Part shown: one piece after another, positions 18,054-28,194 of the stretch
Numbering within the stretch: position 1 is the first letter of the stretch
Layout of the letters: each line of letters starts with the position of its first letter
From: Flavipsychrobacter sp.
GTDB taxonomy: Bacteria; Bacteroidota; Bacteroidia; Chitinophagales; Chitinophagaceae
DNA length: 64,000 nt
Assembly (NCBI GenBank): GCA_016786565.1
Contig: JAEUVY010000072.1
Location: 28,284-92,283 of the forward strand
Reading direction: 5' to 3'
Made by a program: the position numbers and the translations under genes
The notes under the pieces: model-generated
The model's database searches: none
What the model saw: only the letters and a program-made list of their open reading frames with translations
What the model was told of the DNA's origin: nothing

Positions 18054-19142
18054 ATGACACAGGAAAACCTGAAGGAGATGCGGGAACGCATCCAACATCT
18101 GCATCGCTTTCTGCGAATCGACGACAGGCTGGCCAAAATTGAAAACGATAGGCAATTGACCCTGTCGCCCGGATTTTGGGATGATAACGCCCGTGCCACA
18201 GCAATCCTGAAGGAGATAAAAATTGATAAATACTGGACTGAATTTTACGATAGGGTAAAAGCATCGGTGGAGGATTTCGCGGTGCTTTTTGAGTTTTGGA
18301 AAGAAGGTGAAGCCAAAGAAGAAGAAGTGCAGGAGGCCTACAATAAGGCTATCAAGGATATAGACGAGCTTGAATTCAAGAGTACCCTAAACGCGCCGGA
18401 AGATGAAATGCCTGCAATGGTGGTGATCAATAGCGGTGCGGGAGGAACAGAAAGTCAGGATTGGGCTGAAATGCTCATGCGTATGTACCGGATGTATGGC
18501 GAAAAGCAGGGCTGGAAGGTGAGTGAGGTAGACGTGCAGTATGGTGATGGGGCCGGTATCAAACAGGCTACTCTGGAATTTGATGGCGCGTTTGCATACG
18601 GATTGTTGAAAGCCGAGAGTGGCGTACACCGCCTGGTGCGTATCTCGCCGTTCGACTCCAACGCGCGCAGGCATACCTCTTTCGCGTCGGTATTTGTGTA
18701 TCCGCTTATTGATGATACAATAGACATTCAGGTGAGCCCTTCAGATCTGGAGTGGGCATTCTTCAGGTCGGGTGGATCGGGCGGACAGAACGTGAACAAA
18801 GTGGAAACGGCCGTTCGATTGAAACACATTCCTACCGGTATTATAGTAGAGTGTCAGCAGGCACGTACACAGGGCGAGAACAGAGAGAAGGCCTTGACCA
18901 TGCTGAAAAGTCGCCTCTATGAAGAAGAACTGAGGAAGCGTCAGGAGATACTGAACGCCACAAATTCGAACAAGAAGAAAATAGAGTGGGGGTCGCAGAT
19001 ACGCAGTTATGTGTTCCACCCATACAAGATGATCAAAGACCACCGCACAGATTTTGAGGTGGGAAATGTGCAGCCGGTAATGGACGGCGAATTGGATGAC
19101 TTTATCAAAGCTTATCTGATGGCCGAGAAAGAAGAACAATAG
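18054..19142 (+). CDS. prfB: Peptide chain release factor 2 (no programmed frameshift)
   Basis: RF2 recognises UAA and UGA stop codons and releases the finished peptide. The 362-residue product contains the stop-reading SPFD motif ([15 protein letters not shown]) and the catalytic GGQ motif ([14 protein letters not shown]). The ATG at 18054 is preferred over an in-frame TTG at 18045, which would sit inside the -7 box. In many bacteria, prfB has an in-frame TGA around codon 25 and needs a +1 frameshift. Here the equivalent stretch ([12 protein letters not shown]) reads straight through with TTT CTG CGA, so this autoregulation is absent. The ABC transporter gene starts 7 bases after its stop. 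Confidence 0.95.
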   Translation: MTQENLKEMRERIQHLHRFLRIDDRLAKIENDRQLTLSPGFWDDNARATAILKEIKIDKYWTEFYDRVKASVEDFAVLFEFWKEGEAKEEEVQEAYNKAIKDIDELEFKSTLNAPEDEMPAMVVINSGAGGTESQDWAEMLMRMYRMYGEKQGWKVSEVDVQYGDGAGIKQATLEFDGAFAYGLLKAESGVHRLVRISPFDSNARRHTSFASVFVYPLIDDTIDIQVSPSDLEWAFFRSGGSGGQNVNKVETAVRLKHIPTGIIVECQQARTQGENREKALTMLKSRLYEEELRKRQEILNATNSNKKKIEWGSQIRSYVFHPYKMIKDHRTDFEVGNVQPVMDGELDDFIKAYLMAEKEEQ

Positions 19143-19149
19143 ACAGTAG

Positions 19150-20922
19150 GTGAGCGGACAACAAAATAAGAAGAAGGGTTTCGACCTCGGTTTATTGAAG
19201 CGTATATTTTCGTTTACGCGACCATATAGCCGGACATTGTATCTGGTGATGACGTTGGGTGTGGTGCTGGCTCTTTTAGCGCCGCTCAGGCCCTATCTCA
19301 TCAAGATGTCGGTTGATAAGTACATCAGCAACAATCTGATGCAGGGGCTTATATGGATCAGTGTTATTCAGTTTGGATTGCTGATAGTGGAAAGCGCCCT
19401 CAGGTTTCTTTTCAGCTACCGGGCAAACTGGTTGGGGCAAACGGTTGTGAATGACATGCGCAATTCCGTTTTCAAGAAGGTGCTGTTTCAGAATATCTCC
19501 TTTTACGACCGCACGCCCATAGGGACACTCACCACACGTACCATAAACGACATTGAGTCGATCAATGATATCTTTTCAGAGGGTATCATCAGTATAGTAG
19601 CCGATATACTTACCATAGTGGCCATCATCACTGTGATGATGGTTACCGACTGGCGCCTCACATTGGTGTGCCTGGCTACCTTTCCGCTTCTCATTATAGC
19701 TACCTGGTGGTTTAAAGAGGCCGTGAACAAATCTTTTCAGCGTGTACGCAATGCGGTGGCTGCTCTGAATGCGTTTGCACAGGAACATCTTACCGGTATG
19801 TACATTGTGCAGGCTTTTGCTGCCGAAGATGGAGAGATGAAGAAATTCACCGACATCAACACGGAGCATAGAAATGCCAATATAAAAGGCATATTTGCCT
19901 ACTCGGTGTTCTTCCCGATGGTGGAGATCATATTGGCTATGTCGCTGGGCCTGTTGGTGTGGTATGGTGCATCAAGGATCATGAATTACGGGGCCACACC
20001 TGGGGATATCATTTCTTTTGTTCTGTACCTCAATTTGCTCTTCAGACCACTCCGCATGATGGCCGATAAGTTCAATGTGCTGCAAATGGGTGTTATCGCA
20101 GGGGAGCGTGTTTTTGCCGTCATGGACAGTGAAGAAAATCTGCCCAACAACGGCACGTTATCAGCAACAGATCTGCGTGGGCAGGTCGAGTTCAGGGATG
20201 TTCATTTCAGCTACAAACCAGGTGTGCCTGTGCTGAGGGGAGTTTCTTTCAGGTTGGATGCCGGAAGGACAATGGCTGTCGTGGGGCATACCGGGGCCGG
20301 AAAGACATCGTTGATAAGTATCCTGAACAGACTGTACGAGATAGAGACCGGAGAGATATTCATAGACGGTAGGAGCCTTACGGAATACGATATTTATAGT
20401 TTGCGCGGGCGCATAGGCATTGTGTTGCAGGACGTGTTCCTTTTCTCGGGCACCATTACAGATAATATCACACTACGCAATGCAGACATATCCCGCGATA
20501 AGGTAGAGCACGTTGCGAAAATGCTGGGTATACACGACTTCATTATGAAGTTGCCCGGTGGCTACGATTTCAACATCATGGAGCGCGGCAATAGCCTGTC
20601 TCAGGGACAGCGGCAACTTATATCGTTTGCACGGGCTTTGTTGTACGACCCCGCAATACTCATCCTGGATGAGGCCACATCGTCGGTTGACAGCGAAAGC
20701 GAACAACTGATACAGAACGCCATAGATACGCTCATCAAGGGGCGCACGTCTATTGTGATCGCGCACAGACTATCCACTATCCGCAAGGCCGATGAGATCC
20801 TTGTGATGGATAAAGGGATAGTAAAGGAAAGAGGCAATCACAACGAGCTTATTGCGGCTCAAGGTGCCTACTTCGATCTGTATACTGCGGTAGAACAGAA
20901 GAAGGAAAAAGAAGTGTTCTAA
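19150..20922 (+). CDS. ABC transporter half-molecule (MsbA/multidrug-exporter type)
   Basis: This 590-residue exporter fuses a six-helix transmembrane domain (about 15-310) to a nucleotide-binding domain. The latter has Walker A GHTGAGKTS (about 379-387), the Q-loop LQDVFLF, the signature LSQGQRQL and Walker B ILILDEATSSVD, then the H-loop IAHRLST. It should act as a homodimer moving lipids or hydrophobic compounds out of the inner leaflet. The start codon is GTG and lies 7 bases after the prfB stop, so the two are probably co-transcribed. An MsbA lipid-A flippase role is possible, but the sequence alone does not distinguish it from drug exporters. Confidence 0.9.
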   Translation: MSGQQNKKKGFDLGLLKRIFSFTRPYSRTLYLVMTLGVVLALLAPLRPYLIKMSVDKYISNNLMQGLIWISVIQFGLLIVESALRFLFSYRANWLGQTVVNDMRNSVFKKVLFQNISFYDRTPIGTLTTRTINDIESINDIFSEGIISIVADILTIVAIITVMMVTDWRLTLVCLATFPLLIIATWWFKEAVNKSFQRVRNAVAALNAFAQEHLTGMYIVQAFAAEDGEMKKFTDINTEHRNANIKGIFAYSVFFPMVEIILAMSLGLLVWYGASRIMNYGATPGDIISFVLYLNLLFRPLRMMADKFNVLQMGVIAGERVFAVMDSEENLPNNGTLSATDLRGQVEFRDVHFSYKPGVPVLRGVSFRLDAGRTMAVVGHTGAGKTSLISILNRLYEIETGEIFIDGRSLTEYDIYSLRGRIGIVLQDVFLFSGTITDNITLRNADISRDKVEHVAKMLGIHDFIMKLPGGYDFNIMERGNSLSQGQRQLISFARALLYDPAILILDEATSSVDSESEQLIQNAIDTLIKGRTSIVIAHRLSTIRKADEILVMDKGIVKERGNHNELIAAQGAYFDLYTAVEQKKEKEVF

Positions 20923-20993
20923 AAATAATAGTCCCGTATCCCAAGTTTGCAGGTGTTTTCCTCGTCTTTACGGGTACAACCAAATTTTGGAAC

Positions 20994-22607
20994 ATGAGAC
21001 ACCTGTACACTACTATCCTTTTGTTTGCTGCTGCACACACCCATGCGCAAACGCCTTTTCCTGATGGTGATTCTTTGTGTGTAAACAACCTGAACGTGAT
21101 GTCGCTCGCGCACGGTGACATGTGGCATACAACAACACCGTTCAGGCAACATTGCAGGTTCTCTGAGGGTAGCCGGCAAGGAATGTATCTGGCTGGAGCA
21201 GTGTGGCTTAGTGCCGTTGACGCGTCGGGGAATTTGCACGTTTCGGCACAGACCTACCGTCAAAATGGAAACGATTTTTGGCCTGGTCCACTTGATGCAT
21301 CGGGAGGTCTCGATTATACCACATCGGCCAAGTGGGCTAAAGTCTGGAAGGTGAGCAGGGGTGAAGTGAATACACATAGGGCGATAGTATTTCATAATCT
21401 CTCGAATACACCTCCGTCAATTCTCTCATGGCCTGGTAAAGGCAATGTGTATGCAAAGGGCCGTGGTGATGTTCCGCTTGATGTGATCGGCGACATGGCA
21501 CCATTTGTTGATAGGAATGGTGACGGCATCTATCAGCCGTTGTCAGGTGAGTATCCCGACTTTAAAGGAGATGGTGCATTGTGGTGGGTGTTCAGCGATA
21601 ACGGACCTGCTCATAACGAGACAAATGGTGCCCCGCTGAAAGTGGAGATCCATGCTATGGCCTATGGTTACAAGAGATCAACTCCTATAGATAACGTAGT
21701 GTATTACGACTATGAGATCATCAATCGATCGGGGAAAGACTATACTGACATGCGATTCGCGATATGGAGCGATCCGGAATTGCGTGCATATGAAGACACG
21801 TATATAGCGTTTGATTCGGCCCGCAGATTGGGTATCATTTATAGTGCCGTCGATTCGGGTAGCGGACCATCAGGCACTCCGTCCGGCGCATACGGAACAC
21901 ATCCCCCGGCGGCCGGAATTTCCTTTTTAAAGGTGCCGGGCGATGGAGGTGTGGGGTATGTGCCGGTAGGAAGTTATACTTACTATAACAACGATCCATC
22001 TGTTATCGGTAATCCATCCTCTCCTGCAGAGTACGACGGATATATGAGGGCGCGGATGAGAAATGGAGATCACATAAAGAAGAATGGCGTTGATGTGGAC
22101 TATATAGTAGGAGGAGATCCATTTGATACGTCCGAGATAATGGGTTGTGTGTATGGCGGTGCTGCAGGCGACATGCGGACTGTTATGGCTACGCGTGGGT
22201 TTGCTCTGGATGATAAAAGAAGGGAACATATTGTTTTCGCATTAGTTGCGGATTCCGCTGCCGGCGGCTGTCCTTCACTTGATCTATCCGGGTTGAATAG
22301 AGTAGCCGATACCGCATGGGGTGTCTATCATAACCCGCCACCCGAATTGGGCGTAAATGACCACCTGGCACGTTCAGGATCTATCAGTGTCTATCCCAAT
22401 CCCGTGTATGATGTTTTGATTGTAGACGGAACACAGCAAGGGGCTGTGGTTATTGTGTCAAATATGCTTGGCGCTACAGTCGCGTCCGCAGCTTATTCCG
22501 GCACAAGCACAATTAAGGTGCCGCTGCATGAATTACCAGTTGGGTTGTATGTTGTTCGTTATACCGATTCCGTAGGGACAGTTGCAAACACGGTCATGAA
22601 GCAATAG
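20994..22607 (+). CDS. Secreted T9SS type A cargo protein
   Basis: This 537-residue exported protein has a signal peptide ending in AHTHAQ and a large globular region with a calcium-loop-like segment DRNGDGIYQP (about 175-185). The final 75 residues match the T9SS type A sorting domain: SISVYPNPVYDVLIVDG, VSNMLGATVAS and LPVGLYVVRYTDS. The middle region resembles uncharacterised Bacteroidota surface proteins, and I cannot name an activity for it. Its stop is three bases from the stop of the convergent MFS gene, with no obvious terminator between them. Confidence 0.85.
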   Translation: MRHLYTTILLFAAAHTHAQTPFPDGDSLCVNNLNVMSLAHGDMWHTTTPFRQHCRFSEGSRQGMYLAGAVWLSAVDASGNLHVSAQTYRQNGNDFWPGPLDASGGLDYTTSAKWAKVWKVSRGEVNTHRAIVFHNLSNTPPSILSWPGKGNVYAKGRGDVPLDVIGDMAPFVDRNGDGIYQPLSGEYPDFKGDGALWWVFSDNGPAHNETNGAPLKVEIHAMAYGYKRSTPIDNVVYYDYEIINRSGKDYTDMRFAIWSDPELRAYEDTYIAFDSARRLGIIYSAVDSGSGPSGTPSGAYGTHPPAAGISFLKVPGDGGVGYVPVGSYTYYNNDPSVIGNPSSPAEYDGYMRARMRNGDHIKKNGVDVDYIVGGDPFDTSEIMGCVYGGAAGDMRTVMATRGFALDDKRREHIVFALVADSAAGGCPSLDLSGLNRVADTAWGVYHNPPPELGVNDHLARSGSISVYPNPVYDVLIVDGTQQGAVVIVSNMLGATVASAAYSGTSTIKVPLHELPVGLYVVRYTDSVGTVANTVMKQ

Positions 22608-22610
22608 TGG

Positions 22611-23855
22611 TTACAGCTTTTGTTCTTTGAGCACGTCTTTCTCCATTGCAGAGACACGGAAAAGCATATACATACTCAGGACAGAGATGCCTACAATTAT
22701 GTAGCCAAGAGTATTGTAGTGTTGCAGCGGACTTGTTTTATCCGTTTGTACGACAATTATGCCTGCAAATGCTGCAGCAATACCACCGGCGATCTGTTGC
22801 AGAGATGCATTGATACTCATAAAAGCACCACGGTCGGCCATGGCCGGTACTGCCGATACCAATGCGGAAGATGGTATGATGCGAGCCATAACTCCCGACA
22901 TCATCAATACGTTGAACAGTATCACCATCCACAGTGCCGATGGGCCCAGATTTGTGTATATCACTACCATTACACACATCCACACGGTTGCTATGGTGAA
23001 CACTCTGAACTTATCGATCTTGTCGCTCACTTTCCCTATCAACGGCATTATGACCAGAGACGCGATGCCTGATACCATAAACAGCATGGGCAGTTGTTCG
23101 TTAGTTAGTTTCAGGTTGTTGATAGCGAAGGCACTACCGAATGGCATCATCATAAAGCCTCCTATAGACAGCAACGCCGTGGTGAGAAACGCGATGCGGT
23201 ATTTGCGCTTAGCTACGGTATGCCAGAGGTGCAGAAAGGCGTTCTTGTCCGTCTGCAATGATAGGTGATGTGATACCGGTTTCATTTTAGCAAGAATGAG
23301 AACTGCAATCACAATGCCCAGTGCTCCAACCATGATAAACGGCGATTGCCAGCCCCAGTGGTTTGCTACATAAAGGCTTATGGGAATGCCCAGTACCTGA
23401 CTGGCCCCGAAGCCCATTTGTATGAAGCCCATTACGCGCCCGCGGTGGTGCAGGTCGAAGAGGTCGGTGATAATTGCCATAGCGATGGATCCTATGACGC
23501 CACCGAAAATGCCTGTAAAAATTCTGGCAGCAATCAATTGTCGATAGGTGTGTACCATTCCGCAGAGGAAGGTGCCTATGATGAAGCCCACATAAAAAAA
23601 GAGATACAGTTTCTTTCGGTCGTACCGGTCAGCAAAGCCGGCCGTAAACAAACCCGATAGGCCCGCGCTGATGGCATATGCGGAAACCGCAAGGCCGAAC
23701 TGCGATGGGGTAAGGTTCATAGACTTCATCATCATATCGCCGAGGGGCGACATGACCATAAAATCCAGCACGACTGAGAATTGTGTAAGTGCGATGATCA
23801 GAATAGCAAACTTCTGATAGGAGGAGAATGGGATAGAGGAGGTGTCTTTTTTCAT
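22611..23855 (-). CDS. MFS transporter (sugar/drug efflux type)
   Basis: This 414-residue major facilitator has twelve predicted membrane segments. The loop 2-3 signature GFADRYDRKKLYLFF is present, as is the antiporter-type region in helix 5 (GASQVLGIPISLYVA). It probably exports a small molecule using the proton gradient; the substrate is not predictable. The frame extends to a TTG at 23864, but the ATG at 23855 lies 6 bases after a -7 box (TAGTTTTG) that overlaps the longer start. It is divergent from the glycosyltransferase gene. Confidence 0.85.
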   Translation of the reverse strand: MKKDTSSIPFSSYQKFAILIIALTQFSVVLDFMVMSPLGDMMMKSMNLTPSQFGLAVSAYAISAGLSGLFTAGFADRYDRKKLYLFFYVGFIIGTFLCGMVHTYRQLIAARIFTGIFGGVIGSIAMAIITDLFDLHHRGRVMGFIQMGFGASQVLGIPISLYVANHWGWQSPFIMVGALGIVIAVLILAKMKPVSHHLSLQTDKNAFLHLWHTVAKRKYRIAFLTTALLSIGGFMMMPFGSAFAINNLKLTNEQLPMLFMVSGIASLVIMPLIGKVSDKIDKFRVFTIATVWMCVMVVIYTNLGPSALWMVILFNVLMMSGVMARIIPSSALVSAVPAMADRGAFMSINASLQQIAGGIAAAFAGIIVVQTDKTSPLQHYNTLGYIIVGISVLSMYMLFRVSAMEKDVLKEQKL

Positions 23856-23861
23856 TTGCGG

Positions 23862-23869
23862 CAAAACTA
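23862..23869 (-). promoter_or_regulatory. -7 box for the MFS transporter gene
   Basis: The minus strand reads TAGTTTTG, a full match to TAnnTTTG, ending 6 bases before the ATG. This predicts a leaderless or near-leaderless mRNA. Confidence 0.5.
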
Positions 23870-23958
23870 AGCATGCACAAGCAATTTTCGTTCTTCTTGT
23901 CGGGTACTGCCTGCTTTTTGTCGGAAAGCAGACGCAAAACCGCTAAATTGCACAGCAA

Positions 23959-25092
23959 ATGAAGGTGGCTTTTGTTCAGGACTGGTTTAACGCCAACGGT
24001 GGTGCCGAAAAGGTGGCCGGTGAGATCCTGGAGGTTTACCGCAATGACGATGTAGATGTCTATGCCTTGTTCAACAAATTTGGACCGGGACCTACTCAGT
24101 CCATACTGAAGGGGCGAAAGGTGAAAACATCTCTGCTACAGTTTGTTCCCGGCGTCACAAAGTTCTATCGTTATTTTCTGCCGGTTATGCCGTGGCTCAT
24201 GGGCCGCTTCCGTCTTCGCGGGTACGATGTAGTGATCTCCACATCACATGCAGTGGCGAAAGGATTTCACAGCGACCCTTCGATCCCCAACATATGCTAC
24301 TGCCACACACCTCTTCGTCCCATCTGGGATATGTATGACGATTATGCAGAAGGACACCCTATGGGCAGATCGTGGCTGTACAGGAAGTTTGTGGAATGGT
24401 TGCGCCGGTGGGACGTTGCTACAGCGTCAAGGGTTCATTTCTTCATAGCCAACTCAAAACACATTCAGCAACGCATACAGCGCAGCTATGGCCGCGAGTC
24501 GGTGGTTATCTATCCTCCGGTACGCACAGGGCGGTTCGAGTTGCACAGTGGTTCGCGTAAAGACTACTACATGTGTCCCGGCAGGTTTGTACCCTACAAA
24601 AAGATCGACATGGTCATCAGGGCTTTTCAGCAGATGCCCGATAAGAAACTTGTATTGATAGGCGAAGGTTGGGGCGCATCTGGTTTTGATGAGATGCTGA
24701 AAGGTCACCCCAATATAGAATGGCTGGGGTACAAGGACGATGGGGAGATGATACGCTACATGCAGGAGGCAAGGGCATGCATTTTTGCTGCCAAGGAAGA
24801 TTTTGGCATCATGTGTGTGGAAGCGCAGGCCTGTGGCACCCCCGTGCTTGCGCTTGATTATGGCGGGTATCGCGAAACGGTAGTGGACGGAGTGAGCGGC
24901 TACCTGTTTGCCGAACAGACCGAACAGTCGGTGATAGACGCGGTAACTCGTCTTGAAGCCCATCCGCTCACGGACAGCACCCGCATCAGGGAAAATGCAC
25001 TCAGATTCTCAGACGATCGTTTCAGGCAAGAGATCAGCGAATTCGTTCTCCGCTCCATGCAGGAACATAAATCGGGTTCCGCTACCCGCTAA
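23959..25092 (+). CDS. Glycosyltransferase family 4 protein
   Basis: This 377-residue GT-B enzyme should move a sugar from a nucleotide sugar to a surface glycan or lipid. The N-terminus (VAFVQDWFNANGGAEKVAGE) carries the glycine-rich acceptor loop. The C-terminal half has the nucleotide-sugar motif with two glutamates seven apart (AKEDFGIMCVEAQACGTPV, about 275-293). The acceptor and donor are unknown. No other polysaccharide genes adjoin it. It is followed by DoxX after 39 bases. Confidence 0.88.
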   Translation: MKVAFVQDWFNANGGAEKVAGEILEVYRNDDVDVYALFNKFGPGPTQSILKGRKVKTSLLQFVPGVTKFYRYFLPVMPWLMGRFRLRGYDVVISTSHAVAKGFHSDPSIPNICYCHTPLRPIWDMYDDYAEGHPMGRSWLYRKFVEWLRRWDVATASRVHFFIANSKHIQQRIQRSYGRESVVIYPPVRTGRFELHSGSRKDYYMCPGRFVPYKKIDMVIRAFQQMPDKKLVLIGEGWGASGFDEMLKGHPNIEWLGYKDDGEMIRYMQEARACIFAAKEDFGIMCVEAQACGTPVLALDYGGYRETVVDGVSGYLFAEQTEQSVIDAVTRLEAHPLTDSTRIRENALRFSDDRFRQEISEFVLRSMQEHKSGSATR

Positions 25093-25131
25093 AAGCCGTT
25101 AAAGCAATTATCTTTACAGAAACATCCCTCT

Positions 25132-25539
25132 ATGGCAATTTTCGGAAAATTGGGGCGCTATCAGAATTTTGGTCTTTTGGTCCTGCGTATCGGCCTCGGC
25201 GCCATGATGATACTGCATGGCAAAGACAAGCTGATCGGCGGTCCTCAGGTATGGACCGAATTGGGAGGTGCAATGGGCAAGTTGCATATTCACTTTTGGC
25301 CGGCTTTCTGGGGATTCATGTGTGCTGTTACCGAGACCATTGGCGGATTGTTTTGCATATTAGGACTTTGGTTTCGTCTCGTATCAGCGCTTTTTGTAAT
25401 AAACTTCATTGTAGCCGCCCTGTCGCAGTACACAAATATCTATCGTATTGCAGAGATCAACCATGCTGTGGAGCTAGCATCGGTCTTTTTCGGCCTCATG
25501 TTCATAGGTGCCGGGGCCTATTCGGTAGATAAAAGTTAG
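25132..25539 (+). CDS. DoxX family membrane protein
   Basis: This four-helix membrane protein of 135 residues is of the DoxX type, with the family start LRIGLGAMMILHGKDKLIGG and a conserved GLFCILG segment in helix 2. DoxX proteins have been linked to redox or thiosulfate metabolism and to membrane integrity, but the function here is not known. A TATCTTTA box at 25109-25116 is a likely -7 element. Confidence 0.8.
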   Translation: MAIFGKLGRYQNFGLLVLRIGLGAMMILHGKDKLIGGPQVWTELGGAMGKLHIHFWPAFWGFMCAVTETIGGLFCILGLWFRLVSALFVINFIVAALSQYTNIYRIAEINHAVELASVFFGLMFIGAGAYSVDKS

Positions 25540-25622
25540 ACTGGGGAAAACTAACCCTTACTTATTTTGGATTTGGCTATGCAAAACTTAAATTTGCATA
25601 GGTATTTCTTAATTTACATTAC

Positions 25623-26303
25623 ATGAAATTTACATACTTTGGTCATTCTTGTTTCTTGATCAAAACAGGTGGTAAGAAATTTTTATTCGACCCCTTCATT
25701 TCGGGCAACGAACTGACAAAAGGGATTGTTGACGCCTCAACCATAACTGCTGATTACATCATGGTTTCGCACGGGCATGCCGATCATGTGGCAGACCTCG
25801 TTGATATTGCAAAACGTACTGGAGCGAAAGTGATCAGCTCGTGGGAAGTGATTGCCTGGGCGCAAAAGAATGGCGTGGAAAACGTTCATCCTATGAACTT
25901 CGGACCTGCTCGTTTCGAGTTTGGCAAGATACACTACACACCTGCACAACACAGCAGCAGTATGCCCGATGGGTCATATGGCGGCAATCCCGGCGGGTTC
26001 CTGTTTCACGATACCGAAAAGAAGTTCTACTACAGCGGCGATACGGCACTGACGAAGGATATGGAGTTGATTCCGATGTACGCGGTTCCTGATGTAGCTA
26101 TTCTGCCTGTTGGTGGCAATTTCACTATGGATGTGGACGATGCGCTGATAGCTGCGAATATGATCAAGTGTAAAAAGGTGATCGGAGTTCATTTCGATAC
26201 TTTTGGTTACATCAAAATAGACCACGATAAAGCGAAGGAGGCATTCCGAAATGCAGGAAAAGAGCTGATTTTGCCTGCTATCGGGGAAACAATTGAATTA
26301 TAA
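25623..26303 (+). CDS. UPF0173 metal-dependent hydrolase (metallo-beta-lactamase fold)
   Basis: The 226-residue cytoplasmic protein has a metallo-beta-lactamase fold of the UPF0173/YtkL type. Visible metal ligands are HSCFLI near residue 8, the HGHADHV motif (about 50-56), HSSSMPDG, GDTAL and the late HFDTFGYI. The substrate is unknown. The ATG at 25623 matches the family start MKFTYFGHSCFL. Its position just before parA is probably incidental. Confidence 0.87.
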   Translation: MKFTYFGHSCFLIKTGGKKFLFDPFISGNELTKGIVDASTITADYIMVSHGHADHVADLVDIAKRTGAKVISSWEVIAWAQKNGVENVHPMNFGPARFEFGKIHYTPAQHSSSMPDGSYGGNPGGFLFHDTEKKFYYSGDTALTKDMELIPMYAVPDVAILPVGGNFTMDVDDALIAANMIKCKKVIGVHFDTFGYIKIDHDKAKEAFRNAGKELILPAIGETIEL

Positions 26304-26379
26304 GGCCCTGCGGACCTTAGTCAGGGCGGAGCCGGTTTTTACCTGTTGAACCAATACCCAAAAAACGATCAAAGAGAAA

Positions 26380-27186
26380 ATGGCAAAAGTAATAGCAATA
26401 GCAAATCAGAAGGGTGGTGTAGGGAAAACTACTACTGCCATCAACCTCGCTGCAAGCCTCGCAGTGCTGGAATATAAAACCCTGCTTGTAGATGCCGATC
26501 CGCAGGCGAACAGTACTACCGGCAACGGTTTTGACCTTAAGAATATTCAGATAAGCCTGTACGATTGCATGGTGAATGAAACACCTGCAGCACAAGTTAT
26601 ATTAGAGACCGAAACCCCCAATCTTCATTTACTGCCCAGCCATCTCGATCTCGTAGGTGCAGAGATAGAACTCATAAACCAGCCCAACAGGGAACACGTG
26701 ATGCGCAAGTCGCTGGAGGGTGTAATTGCCAACTACGACTTCATCATCATAGACTGTTCACCATCACTGGGCCTTATCACGGTTAACGCTCTCTCTGCTG
26801 CCGACAGTGTGGTAATTCCGGTGCAGTGCGAATACTTCGCCCTTGAGGGACTGGGGAAATTGCTGAACACGATCAAGATCGTTCAGACAAGGATCAATTC
26901 AAAACTGAAGATCGAGGGAATCCTTATGACCATGTACGATGGTCGTTTGCGTCTTTCTAACCAGGTGGTTGAGGAGATCAAGAATCACTTCGGTGATCTG
27001 GTATTCAATACCATACTTCACAGGAACACCCGTTTGGGCGAGGCACCGAGTTTCGGAATGCCTGCATTGCTTTATGATGCGGAAAGTACCGGTGCGGTTA
27101 ACTATCTGAATCTGGCCAAAGAGATCTTGCAGAAGAATAACATGACCAAGATAAAGAACGAGGACAAAATTTTTGAAACGGAATAA
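26380..27186 (+). CDS. parA: Chromosome partitioning ATPase ParA/Soj
   Basis: ParA is a deviant-Walker ATPase that moves ParB-bound origin regions during chromosome segregation. The 268-residue product begins with KVIAIANQKGGVGKTTTAIN, the signature Walker A with the additional lysine. It also has Walker A' VDADPQANST and Walker B FIIIDCSPSLGLI. The parB gene follows after 94 bases, the standard chromosomal pairing. No plasmid-type genes adjoin, so this is the chromosomal system. Confidence 0.95.
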   Translation: MAKVIAIANQKGGVGKTTTAINLAASLAVLEYKTLLVDADPQANSTTGNGFDLKNIQISLYDCMVNETPAAQVILETETPNLHLLPSHLDLVGAEIELINQPNREHVMRKSLEGVIANYDFIIIDCSPSLGLITVNALSAADSVVIPVQCEYFALEGLGKLLNTIKIVQTRINSKLKIEGILMTMYDGRLRLSNQVVEEIKNHFGDLVFNTILHRNTRLGEAPSFGMPALLYDAESTGAVNYLNLAKEILQKNNMTKIKNEDKIFETE

Positions 27187-27280
27187 GATCGGATAGTCGG
27201 GTATCGTAGGTTTTTTGCCGCTGCACTCGTTATTCGGTTCATTCATACACAAGATCATTTACGCTGCCTACAACATAAAA

Positions 27281-28192
27281 ATGTCGCAGATCAACAAAAA
27301 ACAAGGGCTGGGAAAGGGTATCAGAGCGTTGCTCGATACCATTGATGAGGAGATACAAGCCCCTAAAGAAGGAGTGCCTGCGGTTTCGGGGCAGAATGCC
27401 AATACGATCGCGCGCATCCCGCTCGATCAGATCTCGCTGAACCCCAAGCAGCCAAGGAAAGATTTTGAGGAACAGCCCTTGCAGGAACTTGCGGCAAGTA
27501 TCAAATTGCACGATGTTATCCAGCCGGTCACTGTCATCAAGACCGGACCATCGTCTTACCAGCTTATCAGCGGTGAGCGTAGGTTGCGCGCATCAAAGAT
27601 CGCCGGACTCACCGATATCCCCGCATACATCCGCACGGCAGATAGCCAGGGCATCCTGGAAATGGCGTTGTTGGAGAACCTACAGCGCGAGGACCTGAAC
27701 GCGATAGAGATCGCGCTCAGTTACCGCCAACTTATGGATGAATGCGGCCTTACACAAGAACAGGTGTCTGAGCGCATGAAAAAAGAGCGCAGCACTGTAG
27801 CCAACTACCTTCGCCTGCTGAAGTTGCCACCGGATATTCAAAGGGCCGTTCGCGATGGCCAGATCACAATGGGTCATGCGCGTGCCATCATTGGTCTCGA
27901 CCATGTGGAGCAGCAGTTGTACGTTTACCGCGAGATAGTTCAGCGTGGCCTGTCAGTAAGGCAGGTAGAGCAAATGGTGAAGGAGCTGTCTTCAAACGAT
28001 GCGGCACCGATCGCACCCAAGGGGTCTGCCGCAAAGCTACCTGTAGCCTACAAACGTATTGAAGACAATATGGCATCGCACCTCTCTACAAGGGTGAAAC
28101 TGGACCGTAAAAAAAGCGGGAAAGGTAAGATCGTCATTGAGTTCTATAATGACGAGGACCTGGAGCGTATCATGAGCAAAATGAACCTCTGA
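27281..28192 (+). CDS. parB: Chromosome partitioning protein ParB/Spo0J
   Basis: ParB binds parS sites near the origin and spreads as a CTP-dependent DNA clamp. The 303-residue product has the N-terminal GLGKGIRALL motif that stimulates ParA, the ParB-type nuclease/CTP-binding fold with GERRLRAS, an HTH domain (LTQEQVSERMKKERSTVANY) and a C-terminal dimerisation region (GKGKIVIEFYNDEDLERI). The frame runs back to 27215, but ATG 27281 begins the family N-terminus. The dapB ATG comes 2 bases after its stop. I found no perfect parS site in the window. Confidence 0.94.
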   Translation: MSQINKKQGLGKGIRALLDTIDEEIQAPKEGVPAVSGQNANTIARIPLDQISLNPKQPRKDFEEQPLQELAASIKLHDVIQPVTVIKTGPSSYQLISGERRLRASKIAGLTDIPAYIRTADSQGILEMALLENLQREDLNAIEIALSYRQLMDECGLTQEQVSERMKKERSTVANYLRLLKLPPDIQRAVRDGQITMGHARAIIGLDHVEQQLYVYREIVQRGLSVRQVEQMVKELSSNDAAPIAPKGSAAKLPVAYKRIEDNMASHLSTRVKLDRKKSGKGKIVIEFYNDEDLERIMSKMNL

Positions 28193-28194
28193 TC

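Noticed and set aside
26305..26341. Terminator after the UPF0173 gene
   Set aside because: GCCCTG and CAGGGC could pair around an 11-base loop, but the T run is 9 bases beyond the stem. Too weak to call.
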